Assembly (NCBI GenBank): GCA_964437595.1
Contig: CAYTHO010000005.1
Location: forward strand, 1-64,000
DNA from: DSYU01 sp964437595
GTDB taxonomy: Bacteria; Chloroflexota; Anaerolineae; Anaerolineales; Anaerolineaceae
Direction: 5' to 3'
DNA: 64,000 bases
The translations under genes were made by a program, and so were the position numbers. The notes below the pieces were generated by a model. It was not told the origin of the DNA, did not search any database, and saw nothing but the letters and a program-made list of their open reading frames with translations. Below are positions 44,515 through 53,364 of the stretch, in pieces; positions within the stretch are counted from its first letter, which is position 1; every line of letters starts with the position of its first letter.

Positions 44515-45219
44515 ATGAACCCGAATAACTCCCCAACCGCCCCCTCACCCATCCGCGTTCTACTGGCGGACGATCACGCGGTCGTCCGCGCCGGAATCCG
44601 CCAGTTTTTGGAATACGCGGGGGGCATCCAGGTGATCGCCGAGGCCGGAGACGGCGCCGCCGCCGCCCGCCTGGTTGAGGAGCGCCATCCAGACGTTGCC
44701 GTTCTGGATATCCAGATGCCGGGGCTGTCGGGGATCGAGGTGACCCAGGCCATCCGGGCGAAGAACCTTTCCTGCGGTATCCTCATCCTGACCGCTTACG
44801 ATGACGAGCCTTACGTGCAGGCGGTGCTGCGCGCCGGGGCCAACGGCTACGTGCTCAAGACCGCCGAACCGCTGGAAATTGCCCAGGCGGTGCGCGATGT
44901 GTACGCCGGGAAATCGGTGCTGGATGCCGCCCTGGCTGTACGGTTGATCGGCGGGAAGAAACAGAACGGTGCGCCGTTTCACGGCGCGCCTTCCCACCCG
45001 GCGGACCTGGCGGAGCCGTTGACCAGCCGGGAAGTGGAAATCCTGGCGCTGACCGCGCGGGGGCTGACCAATAAAGCAATCGCCGTGCAGTTGTCCATCT
45101 CCGACCGCACCGTGCAGAACCACCTGGCGCATATTTTTAGCAAGCTCAACGCCGCTTCGCGCACTGAAGCGGTGATGCGCGCCGTCACATTGGGCGTGAT
45201 CGACCCGCCGGGAGCATAG
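44515..45219 (+). CDS. NarL/FixJ-type response regulator
   Basis: A 234-residue regulator. The receiver (about 13-130) has the acidic pair D19-D20, phospho-acceptor D65 (VAVLDIQMPG), a Thr in LILTAYDD and Lys in VLKTAEP. The LuxR-type HTH lies at about 165-230 (LTSREVEILALTARGLTNKAIA, then SDRTVQNHLAHIFSKL). The stop codon is directly followed by the kinase ATG at 45220, so translation is coupled. Target genes are unknown. Confidence 0.95.
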   Translation: MNPNNSPTAPSPIRVLLADDHAVVRAGIRQFLEYAGGIQVIAEAGDGAAAARLVEERHPDVAVLDIQMPGLSGIEVTQAIRAKNLSCGILILTAYDDEPYVQAVLRAGANGYVLKTAEPLEIAQAVRDVYAGKSVLDAALAVRLIGGKKQNGAPFHGAPSHPADLAEPLTSREVEILALTARGLTNKAIAVQLSISDRTVQNHLAHIFSKLNAASRTEAVMRAVTLGVIDPPGA

Positions 45220-47046
45220 ATGACCGCGCCGCAGGGCAGCAGCACGAACGGCGGGAACCCGCCCGACCGCGGCATCTCCCTGCCGCTGGTGCGCTGGCGG
45301 GGTTTTACCCTGCAGTTATTCCTTTACCTGTTCTTACCACTGACGGCGCTGCTGCTGATCATCGTCGTCGCCAGCCAATCGCTGCACCACAATGAAATGC
45401 GCGCGCTGGTCGGCGAACGCAACCTGCGCGCCGTGCGGGCCGCGGCGGGGGTGATTTCAGGCACGGTGCGCCAGCGGGCAGCCAGCCTGTCGGCGCTGGC
45501 GCAGCGGCCCGGCAGCGACCCCGCCAGCCCGCGCGCGCTGGAAGAATCCGCACGCGCCAACGGTTTCGACGGCGGCCTGGCAGTTTTCGACAGCCAGGGC
45601 ACCCTGCTCGGCAGCTCGCCCAACACCATCCCGGAGATTCTCGACCTGCAACGCCTGCAGTCCGGCGAGATGAGCGCGTACGGTGCGAAATACACTGCGG
45701 GCGAGCCTACCGCGCGGCTGTCTGGACCCGTACAAACCGCGGACGGGCGCTGGTTCCTGCTGGGGCTGGCTGAAGCGGAAGGCGCAACCTGGCTGGCCGG
45801 GGCGTTTTCGCCCGCCGCATTGGCGCAAGAGGCCCTGGCGGGCGCTGCCAGCCAACAGAGCGCGCTGATGCTCGTGTCTCCCGGCGGCGAGGTGCTTTAT
45901 GCATCGGGCGATATGCAGCACAGCGGGCCGATGGAGCAGCAGCCAGGGGTAGCCGAAGCGCTGCGCGGCGAGAGCGGGATAAGCTACACCCACAGCGGCG
46001 GGGTGATGATGCAGGATCACGCCGGCGAGCACGTGCTGGCATACAGCCCGGTGCTGCCCTTTGGCTGGGGCCTGGTACTGGAAGAGCCGTGGGAGCAGAA
46101 CGCCGGGCCGCTGCTCAGCATTACCCAATCCGCGCCGCTGATCCTCGCGCCGGTGCTGATTATCGCGGTGCTGGCGCTGGGGTTTGGCATCCGCCAGATT
46201 ATCCAGCCGCTCCAGGCGCTGGAAACACGCGCCAGGCGGCTGGCCGCGGGCGATTTCGATGCCATCCGCAGCCCAGTGGGCGGCATCAACGAGATCCACA
46301 GCCTGCAGGACCAACTGGTAGACATGGCCGGGGCGCTCCGGTCGGCCCAGGATGCCCTGCACGGCTACATCGGCGCACTGACCTCCGGGCTGGAAACCGA
46401 GCGCCGCTGGCTGGCGCGCGAGCTGCACGATGATACCCTCCAGGCGTTGATCGCGCTCAACCAGCACGTGCAGCTTACCCTACTGCGCACCAGCGACCCC
46501 CAGCAGCGGCAGTCGCTTGCCGAACTGCAGGCCCGGGTGAACGATACCATCGCCAACCTGCGGCGGGCCATCGGCGGCCTGCGCCCGATCTACCTGGAAG
46601 ACCTGGGGTTGGCAGCGGCGCTGGGCATGCTGGCCAGAGGCGACTCTGAAGGAAAAGAACCGGGCGAGAAAACCTCCCTGCCAGCCGGTCAGGCAATGGC
46701 GGTAGAATTCCATACCAGCGGGCCAGAACGCCGCTTGAGCGCAGACGCCGAGCTGGCCCTGTATCGCATCGCCCAGGAAGCGCTCAATAATGCCCGCCGC
46801 CACGCCCAGGCCACCCTGGTGCGGGTTGAGTTGGCATTTTACGAAACGAGCACCTCCCTTTCCATTCAGGATAACGGGGAAGGCTTTGCGCTGCCCACCG
46901 AACCAGGCGCCTTTGCCCACCACGGCCATTACGGCTTGCTAGGCATGCGCGAGCGCGCCGACCTGCTGGGCGCGGATCTGCACATCGAAAGCGCCCCCGG
47001 CCAAGGCACGCGCATCACCGTTAAGCTGGACGCGCCAGAAGCGTAA
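45220..47046 (+). CDS. NarX/DesK-type sensor histidine kinase
   Basis: A 608-residue kinase. A first membrane helix (about 30-52) leads into a large extracytoplasmic region (about 53-300) that looks like a Cache-type sensor (GWGLVLEEPWEQN near its end), then a second helix (about 305-327), a HAMP domain (about 328-380), and a HisKA_3 domain with H403 in LARELHDDTLQAL. The ATPase domain carries AQEALNNARRHAQA, IQDNGEGF and GLLGMRERA. It forms a co-translated pair with the NarL-type regulator just upstream. The ligand is unknown. It converges with the DUF5668 gene 48 bp away. Confidence 0.94.
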   Translation: MTAPQGSSTNGGNPPDRGISLPLVRWRGFTLQLFLYLFLPLTALLLIIVVASQSLHHNEMRALVGERNLRAVRAAAGVISGTVRQRAASLSALAQRPGSDPASPRALEESARANGFDGGLAVFDSQGTLLGSSPNTIPEILDLQRLQSGEMSAYGAKYTAGEPTARLSGPVQTADGRWFLLGLAEAEGATWLAGAFSPAALAQEALAGAASQQSALMLVSPGGEVLYASGDMQHSGPMEQQPGVAEALRGESGISYTHSGGVMMQDHAGEHVLAYSPVLPFGWGLVLEEPWEQNAGPLLSITQSAPLILAPVLIIAVLALGFGIRQIIQPLQALETRARRLAAGDFDAIRSPVGGINEIHSLQDQLVDMAGALRSAQDALHGYIGALTSGLETERRWLARELHDDTLQALIALNQHVQLTLLRTSDPQQRQSLAELQARVNDTIANLRRAIGGLRPIYLEDLGLAAALGMLARGDSEGKEPGEKTSLPAGQAMAVEFHTSGPERRLSADAELALYRIAQEALNNARRHAQATLVRVELAFYETSTSLSIQDNGEGFALPTEPGAFAHHGHYGLLGMRERADLLGADLHIESAPGQGTRITVKLDAPEA

Positions 47047-47094
47047 AACCGCACTGTAAGGTTTCGGCAAAAAGGACGGGCGTCCGGCAGCTGC

Positions 47095-47529
47095 TCAGCG
47101 CCACATCGCGTTGAGCAGGATGCCAACCCCGGCCAGGATCAGCAAGGCCGGCCAGAAGAAGACGGCCTGGATATTGAACAGAAAGGCCGCGGCGACCAGG
47201 GTCAGCAGGATGCCGGTGAACAGAGAACCGCGCACCGCAGAATCGACCAAGCCTGTGTCGCGGTAGCGCGTCCAGGCCGAGGATAGAGCTCCCAGGGCCG
47301 GGATGAGAATAAACAGCGCCCACCAGTTTTGGAAAGCGAGCAGGCCCGCGTTTTGCAGCAGGAAAATCGTCCCCAGCAGAATCAGGATGATCCCGATAAT
47401 CCAACCGTCGCCGCGCCGCGCCACGCGCCGCTGGCGGCGCAGCTCTCGCCAATCTTCCTGGGGCTGGCTGGCCTCTGCCGGGTTGTCTGTATTCATTTGT
47501 GGCTCATGCAATGGGGAGTCATCGCTCAT
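47095..47529 (-). CDS. DUF5668 (LiaI/LiaF-like) membrane protein
   Basis: A 144-residue protein. Residues 1-40 are hydrophilic; then come about four short membrane segments in two pairs, starting with GWIIGIILILLGTIFLLQNAGLL, the DUF5668/LiaF_TM hallmark of a Gly-rich helix followed by a Leu-Gln-Asn turn. LiaF-type proteins in Firmicutes restrain cell-envelope stress kinases, but a similar role here is only inference; a NarX-type kinase gene lies convergently beside it. AAAGGA precedes the ATG. Confidence 0.75.
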   Translation of the reverse strand: MSDDSPLHEPQMNTDNPAEASQPQEDWRELRRQRRVARRGDGWIIGIILILLGTIFLLQNAGLLAFQNWWALFILIPALGALSSAWTRYRDTGLVDSAVRGSLFTGILLTLVAAAFLFNIQAVFFWPALLILAGVGILLNAMWR

Positions 47530-47599
47530 GGCAACCGTCCTTTACACATTTGAGATCTGAAGGATACATTATAGCTCACGAATAACGGTTGATATTAAG

Positions 47600-47605
47600 T
47601 ATAAT
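47600..47605 (+). promoter_or_regulatory. -10 hexamer of the VTT gene
   Basis: A perfect TATAAT (47600-47605) ends 17 bases before the ATG at 47623, which would leave a leader of about ten bases. No -35 is evident. Confidence 0.35.
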
Positions 47606-47622
47606 GGGAACTGGATTTAAAC

Positions 47623-48198
47623 ATGGAAAAAACAGAAGCGAACACCAAGAATCACAATGTACGAAATTTAATCATTGTTTTGATCATTATCGTTGTATTG
47701 GTGGTAGTCGTATCCAATAAGATGGACGGAGTGCGCAATTTCATCGCCAGCAGCGGGTGGGTAGGAATGCTGGTGAGCCTGGGGCTGTATACCCTGTTGG
47801 GCGCGTCTCCGATCCCATCCGAGCCGCTGACCGTGCTGCTCAGCACCATCTTCGGCCCGCTGCCAGCCACCTTTCTGGCGGGCACCGGCAATCTGCTGGC
47901 GGCACTGCTGGAATACTACATCGGCGAGCGCATCGGCAACGTGGCCAGCTTCGAACAGCGGCGGGAGAAACTGCCGTTTGGCATCGGGCGCTTCCCGGTC
48001 AATTCGGCTATCTTTATGATCGCCGCGCGCATGCTGCCCGGCTACGGGCCAAAGTTCGTCAGCCTGATCTGCGGCATGTACCGCGTGCCGCTCTGGCGCT
48101 ACACCTGGACGGCGGCGATCCCCACCTACCTGGGCGCGGCCATCTTCGCCTACGGCGGCTTCGGTCTGCTCCACCTGGGCGACCTGCTGCCCAAATAG
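47623..48198 (+). CDS. VTT-domain (DedA/TVP38-like) membrane protein
   Basis: A 191-residue membrane protein with an N-terminal helix (about 14-32) and a VTT/SNARE-associated domain: the re-entrant motif region GASPIPSEPLTVLLSTIFGPLP, then GTGNLLAALLEYYIGERIG, and the ARMLPGYGPKFVSLICGMYR segment carrying the conserved Arg and Gly-Pro. DedA-type proteins are lipid scramblases or transporters of undecaprenyl phosphate or phospholipids; this protein belongs to the broader family and its lipid is unknown. The GNAT gene follows 60 bp downstream. Confidence 0.85.
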   Translation: MEKTEANTKNHNVRNLIIVLIIIVVLVVVVSNKMDGVRNFIASSGWVGMLVSLGLYTLLGASPIPSEPLTVLLSTIFGPLPATFLAGTGNLLAALLEYYIGERIGNVASFEQRREKLPFGIGRFPVNSAIFMIAARMLPGYGPKFVSLICGMYRVPLWRYTWTAAIPTYLGAAIFAYGGFGLLHLGDLLPK

Positions 48199-48258
48199 CC
48201 GCGCGCATGATAAAAAGAACACACAAAACCACAGATAAAAAAAAACGGACAAACAACC

Positions 48259-49473
48259 ATGACAACCCTGCCAGAATTTGACGGACCCCGATTGATCCGC
48301 CCGGAAGAGCGGCCTGCTTCGCGGCGGCTGTCGCGCATATGCTTCAGCGACCTGCCCGATACCGATTCGCCTGAGGAAGATTTCTCCCTGCCGGGCGAGT
48401 CGGGTCAGGATGAGACCTATCTGTTCGCCCACCAGGGCAAACCCGTGGCGCAGATCAGCATCTTTTATTCCCACCTGCTCGTCTACGGCAGCGTCCTGCG
48501 CATCGGCAGCATCGGCGGGGTGTGCACGCACCCCGATTACCGCGGTTACCGGCTGGCTTCGCGCCTGATGCACCACTGCACCCAGCAGCTCGTACAGGGC
48601 GGCGCGGGGCTGATGCTCATTTCCGGCGGGCGAGGGCTGTACACGCGCTTGGGCAACGTCCCCAGCGGAAAGTACGCCTGCTTCACCCTGCGGGCGGGCG
48701 AGCATCGGGCGCCGGAGAACATCCGCCTGCGCCCGGTCCAGCCGGGCGACGCCGCGCTGTGCAGCCGCATGTACCAGGCCGAAGCGGTGCGCTTCCCGCG
48801 CCGCGTCAGCGTCTTTGAAGAAGCCTTCCACCCGCACCCGATTGGCTTTCACGCCGAAGAATGGGTGGTAGAGATGGACGGGCAGCCCGCCGCGTACCTG
48901 ATGCTCAGCGTGCCGTGGGACAGCATGGACCAGCCGGAGGCCGGAGAGCGCACGATAAACGAGTTCGCCGGCAGCCGCGTGGCACTGGCGGAGGCAGCGG
49001 CGGCGGTAGTTCAGCCGGCGGCGATAACCCAGCCGGCATCGGTCGCTCAGCCCGGCATCCGCGAGCTGCGCGTCCCGGTGCCCTGGCAGGATGCGGACCT
49101 GATCGCGCTGCTGCGGCAGACCGGCGCCCGCTCCGAATGGACGCCCCTGCAGGACCATACCATGCGCATCATTAACTTTCCTGTGCTGATGCGCGGGCTG
49201 CAGCCTTATATGCGGGCCGCTGTGCCGCCCGCCCTGCTGCGCGGGCTGCGCTTTGAACAGTCCGGGCCGCTGCTGGTGGGGGATGGCGAAGGGCAGTGCG
49301 ACATTGTACGGGGGCGCGACCGCCTGGAGCTGACCACCGCCGCCATGACCAATCTGGTGATGGGCGACCCGCGCGGCACGCTCGGGGACCTGCAAGCGCC
49401 CGGAGCGCTGGCGGAGATCCTTCCGGCCCTGTTCCCCCTACCGTCCTTCCACCCCGGGCTGGATTACCATTAA
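48259..49473 (+). CDS. Eis-like GNAT family N-acetyltransferase
   Basis: A 404-residue protein. The N-terminal GNAT domain shows the acetyl-CoA motif in SIGGVCTHPDYRGYRLASRLM (about 77-97). A second GNAT-like half (about 150-240) and a C-terminal sterol-carrier-like part follow, the layout of Eis-type acetyltransferases. Eis enzymes acetylate amines, including aminoglycosides, at several positions; the natural substrate here is unknown. The start lacks a clear SD. A short hairpin separates it from the convergent HtrA gene. Confidence 0.8.
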   Translation: MTTLPEFDGPRLIRPEERPASRRLSRICFSDLPDTDSPEEDFSLPGESGQDETYLFAHQGKPVAQISIFYSHLLVYGSVLRIGSIGGVCTHPDYRGYRLASRLMHHCTQQLVQGGAGLMLISGGRGLYTRLGNVPSGKYACFTLRAGEHRAPENIRLRPVQPGDAALCSRMYQAEAVRFPRRVSVFEEAFHPHPIGFHAEEWVVEMDGQPAAYLMLSVPWDSMDQPEAGERTINEFAGSRVALAEAAAAVVQPAAITQPASVAQPGIRELRVPVPWQDADLIALLRQTGARSEWTPLQDHTMRIINFPVLMRGLQPYMRAAVPPALLRGLRFEQSGPLLVGDGEGQCDIVRGRDRLELTTAAMTNLVMGDPRGTLGDLQAPGALAEILPALFPLPSFHPGLDYH

Positions 49474-49480
49474 ATGATCA

Positions 49481-49517
49481 GGGCCAGCATGTCTTGTCCC
49501 AAAGCGCATGCTGGCCC
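49481..49517. terminator. Hairpin between convergent GNAT and HtrA genes
   Basis: An 11-bp stem (49481-49491 with 49507-49517, fifteen-base loop), flanked by further GATC complementarity, fills the short gap. No T-run is seen, so the terminator is of moderate quality. Confidence 0.6.
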
Positions 49518-49545
49518 GATCTCTACCAGTAAGGATTCTCAGGTT

Positions 49546-50877
49546 TTACTGCCCAGAAGAAGCGGGTAAGGCTCCCAGGGTCACTTCGACGGCCTGCTCT
49601 TGACCCTGGCGGAGGAGTGTCAGGGTAACCGCCTGTCCAACCTGCGTGCTGTTCATCAAGTACGAGGTCAGGTCTTCCATTTTGGTAACGGCCTGCCCAT
49701 CGATGGCGGTGATGACATCGCCGCCCACGGGAACCGCCTGCCCTGAAACGTTGACCTGGGTCGAGCTGCCGCGCAGGCCAGCCCTTTCCGCGGGGGTTCC
49801 GGAAGAGACATCGATGACCAGCACCCCGCGCTGCGATTCGCTCAGGTTCATGGCGGCTGCCAGGTCACTGGTAAGGGTCAGGCCGCTGATGCCCATGTAG
49901 GGGTGCTCGTACGTGCCGGTGGAGACGATCGAAGGCACCACCCGCTGCACGATGGCCGAGGGGACCACGAAGCCAATCCCCGAGTTCGACTGGGTGGTCG
50001 ACTGGATGGCGGTGGTCACGCCGATCACATGGCCGTTTTCATCGACCAGCACGCCGCCCGAGTTGCCCGGGTTGATCGCCGCGTCGGTCTGGATGATATC
50101 AGGGATGGTGTAGACGGCGCCGGTCTGCTCGCCAAATGCGTTCTGCTGTTCCACCGGCAGCGAGCGCGAAAGCGCGCTGATGATGCCGTAGGTCATGGTG
50201 CCGGAAAGCCCGTAGGGGTTGCCGATGGCAATCGCCAGCTCACCCACGCGGATTTTGGTCGAATCCGCCAGCGTGACCGGGTGCAGCACATCGGCGGGGG
50301 CGTCAATCTTGATGACAGCCAGGTCGGCATTGGGGTCCGCGCCCACCGGCTCCGCGCTGTAGGTGGTTCCATCGGCAAATGTGACCGTTACGCGCGAAGC
50401 GCCTTCCACCACATGGTAATTGGTGACGATGTGCCCCTCGGTATCCCACACGAAGCCCGAACCCAGCGACTGCTGGATGCCCTGTCCCTGGCCAAAGCCC
50501 CTCCCAAACGAAGCGCCGGAAGCGGTCGATTCCACCTGAATGTTGACCACGGACGGGTTCACCTGTTCGTAGACCTGCGCCAGGGTGCCTTCAAAAGCGG
50601 CGAGCAGGGTATTGGCCTGAACAGGCGTGGATTCTTCCGCCAGCGCGCCGGCATCGGTGACGGGGATTTCGGCGGCAGCCGCATCGGTGGGCTGTTGAGC
50701 CGCCGCCGGGATGACCGGCGCGGCGGAACTGGATGGGTCAGACGCGGATGCAGCCTGCGCGGTATTGGCCAGCGCGGTCAGCCGGTCGACGATGCTTGCC
50801 GTCCCGGCTGAACTACAAGCGGTCAGCAGCAGGATGGTGATTAAGAGAATTACTGGAAAGAGTCTTGTGTGCTTCAT
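49546..50877 (-). CDS. HtrA/DegP-type serine protease, lipoprotein
   Basis: A 443-residue protease. It has a lipoprotein signal (about 1-20) with lipobox LLTAC, a low-complexity Ala/Ser linker (about 25-80) and a trypsin-like domain with H155 (NYHVVEG), Asp in NADLAVIK and S273 in NPGNSGG. A single PDZ domain (about 335-435) binds peptide C-termini. It degrades or refolds damaged exported proteins. The frame reaches up to 50919, but the ATG at 50877 with GAGG six bases upstream starts the signal peptide. A YceI-type gene lies upstream on the same strand, 247 bp away, probably as a separate transcript. Confidence 0.94.
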   Translation of the reverse strand: MKHTRLFPVILLITILLLTACSSAGTASIVDRLTALANTAQAASASDPSSSAAPVIPAAAQQPTDAAAAEIPVTDAGALAEESTPVQANTLLAAFEGTLAQVYEQVNPSVVNIQVESTASGASFGRGFGQGQGIQQSLGSGFVWDTEGHIVTNYHVVEGASRVTVTFADGTTYSAEPVGADPNADLAVIKIDAPADVLHPVTLADSTKIRVGELAIAIGNPYGLSGTMTYGIISALSRSLPVEQQNAFGEQTGAVYTIPDIIQTDAAINPGNSGGVLVDENGHVIGVTTAIQSTTQSNSGIGFVVPSAIVQRVVPSIVSTGTYEHPYMGISGLTLTSDLAAAMNLSESQRGVLVIDVSSGTPAERAGLRGSSTQVNVSGQAVPVGGDVITAIDGQAVTKMEDLTSYLMNSTQVGQAVTLTLLRQGQEQAVEVTLGALPASSGQ

Positions 50878-51087
50878 TCTTACCTCGTTACCAGGCAGTA
50901 TAACTGCCGAAAATGACACGAGGATGAAGCCAGGATGACAGTTGGATGAAAAGAGTGGGGAGTAGAGAATAGGGATTGGGGATCAGTCAATCAGTCGATT
51001 CGCGAGCAGGGGGAGAGCAAACAATAGCCCCGCAGGGATTCCTCCTGGGGGCATTGGATGGATCGGATAGATCCAAATCTTCGTTAT

Positions 51088-51105
51088 GGCCGGGCTTACC
51101 CGGCC
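51088..51105 (-). terminator. Short GC hairpin after the YceI gene
   Basis: A 7-bp stem GGCCGGG/CCCGGCC (51088-51094 with 51099-51105, four-base loop) lies 20 bp past the stop of the minus-strand YceI gene. There is no T-run, so it is a weak candidate. In the same gap a 13-bp sequence, GGGCATTGGATGG, occurs twice (near 51049 and 51108). Confidence 0.4.
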
Positions 51106-51124
51106 TGGGCATTGGATGGCGATA

Positions 51125-51874
51125 TCACTGGGCGGGGCGCAGGGTGATATCAACCTCGAGGGTGATGGTGTCGGCGATGCTCAGCACGCTGGGCACGCGC
51201 GGCTGGGTAAGGTTGAAGTCGGCAAAGGTGAAGCTGGTGACGGCAGCGCCGGTGGCCTGACCGGTCTGGCTGTCTTGAATCTCACCGGTAACTTCCCAGG
51301 TGACCGGCTTGGTCACATCGCGGATGGTCAGGTCACCGGTTAGCTGGAAGGTGACCGGGCCGGACTGCGGAAGGGGCCAGGCCAGGCCGGATACCTGGGT
51401 GGGCACAAAGGTTACATTGGGGAACTGGCTGGTTTGCAGAACGTTGCGCTTGACAAAGTTGTCGCGCATGGAGGCGTCGCTCTGCAGGTTCGACACATCA
51501 ACGGTGAACTGGCTGCTGGCGGTGTCGATGGTACCATCCGCTTTGATGGTCACCGACCCGGAAATGGCATTGGTGCGGCCAATGGCATCGTTTGGCAGGT
51601 CGCGGTTGGCAAGCTGCTCGCGCACCCGGTAGCGCGCCTCACTGGTCGCGGGGTCAATAGTAACCACCAGCCCGCCGGACTCGGGGCCGGTTTGCGGCAC
51701 GGATGGACTGGAGGGTTCGGTCGCGGTAGGCTCGGCTGGCATCGCCGCTTCTGTAGGGGCGGCGGTGGGCGCGGGGGGCAGGGTCGGCTGCGGAGCCGCC
51801 GCGGGGGCACAGCCGGCAGCGAATATCGTCACTGCCAGGATAATTGTTAGTAGATGTAGTTTTTGTACTCTCAT
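51125..51874 (-). CDS. YceI-family lipoprotein
   Basis: A 249-residue protein. It has a lipoprotein signal with lipobox FAAGC (about 17-21), a Pro/Ala/Thr-rich linker (about 23-60) and a YceI-like lipocalin-type beta-barrel (about 65-249). Typical segments are GRTNAISGSVTIKADG, SDASMRDNFVKRNVLQTSQFP and GDLTIRDVTKPVTWEV. YceI proteins bind polyisoprenoid lipids; a role in quinone or carotenoid handling is possible. The start at 51874 is chosen over 51895 because AGAGGA stands eight bases before it. Confidence 0.88.
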   Translation of the reverse strand: MRVQKLHLLTIILAVTIFAAGCAPAAAPQPTLPPAPTAAPTEAAMPAEPTATEPSSPSVPQTGPESGGLVVTIDPATSEARYRVREQLANRDLPNDAIGRTNAISGSVTIKADGTIDTASSQFTVDVSNLQSDASMRDNFVKRNVLQTSQFPNVTFVPTQVSGLAWPLPQSGPVTFQLTGDLTIRDVTKPVTWEVTGEIQDSQTGQATGAAVTSFTFADFNLTQPRVPSVLSIADTITLEVDITLRPAQ

Positions 51875-51972
51875 GTTGTATTTCCTCTCATACATGGATT
51901 CTATACGGATAATATAAACCGTAATAGTGAATGTATCAGGTTTAGATGAACATGAGATGAATAGAAAGGGGA

Positions 51973-52743
51973 TTATTTCTTGCGGTTGCGCTCGTACACC
52001 AGGCGCAGGCCGATGAGGGGCAGGTTGGGCTCGACCCGTTCGATCACCTTCGTTTCGGGGGCGATAACGTGCGCCAGCCCGCCGGTGGCGACCACTCGCG
52101 CGCCGCCGCCCAATTCGGACTGCATGCGCTCCACCAGCCCCTCGGCCAGCCCGGCGAAGCCGTAGACCATGCCGGCCTGCAGCGAGGCCACGGTGTTCTT
52201 ACCCAGGGTGACGGCGGGGCGGGTCAGCGCTACCTGCGGCAGTGTGGCGGTGGCATGGAAGAGCGAATTGCCGCTGGAGACGATGCCGGGCGCAATGGCT
52301 ACCCCTTCCAGGTCGCCCGCGCGCGAGACGCCCACGAAGGTGGTGGCCGTGCCAAACCCGACGATAATCACCGGCGCGCCCACCAGGTGCCGCGCGCCGA
52401 CGGCGTTCATCACCAGGTCGGGGCCAACCTCGGCGGGGTGATCGGTGCAGACGCGCATGCCAGTATCGGTATCCGCACCGACGACCAGCGGGGTGTGCTT
52501 GAAGTAATGCGGGACCAGTTCACCGAACACCTGGGTCAGCGCGGGCACCACCGATGAAATGGCGCACCCGCTGATTTTTTCCGCCGGAATGCCGTCGGAG
52601 GCCAGCAGGTTGAGCAGCAGCATGGCATATTCATCCGCCATGCGGGCCGGGTCGGTGGAAATGCGCCAGTGGCTGAGAATTTTCTCGCCTTCCAGCAGGC
52701 CCAGCTTGATGTTGGTATTGCCAATATCGATGCAGAGGAGCAT
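51973..52743 (-). CDS. coaX: Type III pantothenate kinase-like protein with altered phosphate motif
   Basis: A 256-residue ASKHA-fold protein matching CoaX, which phosphorylates pantothenate in the first step of CoA synthesis. The N-terminal phosphate loop DIGNTNIKLGL (about 6-16) is intact, and the catalytic Asp remains (D109 in VGPDLVMN), though the usual Arg after it is Leu. The second phosphate motif, normally D-x-GTATT-x-D followed by a GG pair, reads VGFGTATTFVG (128-138) and LEGVAIAPG, so both conserved Asp residues are Gly129 and Val137. Activity may be reduced or changed. The gene starts 12 bp after recR, as the last member of the dnaX-ebfC-recR-coaX run. Confidence 0.88.
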   Translation of the reverse strand: MLLCIDIGNTNIKLGLLEGEKILSHWRISTDPARMADEYAMLLLNLLASDGIPAEKISGCAISSVVPALTQVFGELVPHYFKHTPLVVGADTDTGMRVCTDHPAEVGPDLVMNAVGARHLVGAPVIIVGFGTATTFVGVSRAGDLEGVAIAPGIVSSGNSLFHATATLPQVALTRPAVTLGKNTVASLQAGMVYGFAGLAEGLVERMQSELGGGARVVATGGLAHVIAPETKVIERVEPNLPLIGLRLVYERNRKK

Positions 52744-52755
52744 GGTTTCCCCCCT

Positions 52756-53364
52756 TTAGCTCATATCCTGCCTTCCCGCCAGCGCGCGCAGCAGGGTGTT
52801 CTGGTCGGCGTATTCCAGGTCGCCGCCCACGGGCAGGCCGCGCGCCAGGCGGGTGATGCGCGGGCCGAGCGGCATGAGCTGCTGGCGCAGGTACAGGGCC
52901 GTGGCGTCGCCTTCCATGCTGGGGTTGGTCGCCAGGATTACCTCTTTGACATTGCCGCGGCGCACGCGTTCGATCAGCGGGCGGATTTTCAGATCGTCGG
53001 GCACCACGCCCTCGATGGGCGACAGCACGCCGTGCAGCACATGGTAGCGCCCCTGGAAGCCCTCGGTGCGTTCCAACACCAGCACATCCAGCGGCTCTTC
53101 CACCACGCAGATCATCGACTCGTCGCGGCGGGGGCTGGCGCAGATTTCGCACAGCGCCTGCCCGGCCAGGGTGATGTTAAAGCAGTTCTGGCACAGCGAA
53201 GTGGCCGATTTCAGCGCCAGCAGCGCGTCGGCGAGCTGTTTCGAGATATCCTCCGGCGCGCGCAGCAGGTAAAAGGCCAGCCGCGAGGCCGTCTTCGGGC
53301 CAACGCCCGGCAGGCGCTCGAAGGCCAGGATCAAGTTTTGGATGGGAGCAGGCAGGCTGGCCAC
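52756..53364 (-). CDS. recR: Recombination mediator protein RecR
   Basis: A 202-residue protein of the RecFOR pathway, loading RecA on gapped DNA. It shows the N-terminal HhH (RLPGVGPKTASRLAFYLL), the C4 zinc finger (CQNC at 58-61, then CEIC) and the Toprim domain (CVVEEPLDVLVLERT through EVILATNPSMEGDATALYL). The GTG start shares its first G with the last base of the ebfC stop codon (TAG/GTG), so translation is coupled. The order dnaX-ebfC-recR is conserved in many bacteria. Confidence 0.97.
   Translation of the reverse strand: MASLPAPIQNLILAFERLPGVGPKTASRLAFYLLRAPEDISKQLADALLALKSATSLCQNCFNITLAGQALCEICASPRRDESMICVVEEPLDVLVLERTEGFQGRYHVLHGVLSPIEGVVPDDLKIRPLIERVRRGNVKEVILATNPSMEGDATALYLRQQLMPLGPRITRLARGLPVGGDLEYADQNTLLRALAGRQDMS

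Noticed and set aside
51048..51120. Repeated GGGCATTGGATGG as a mini-repeat array
   Set aside because: Only two copies; no regular spacing or further units.
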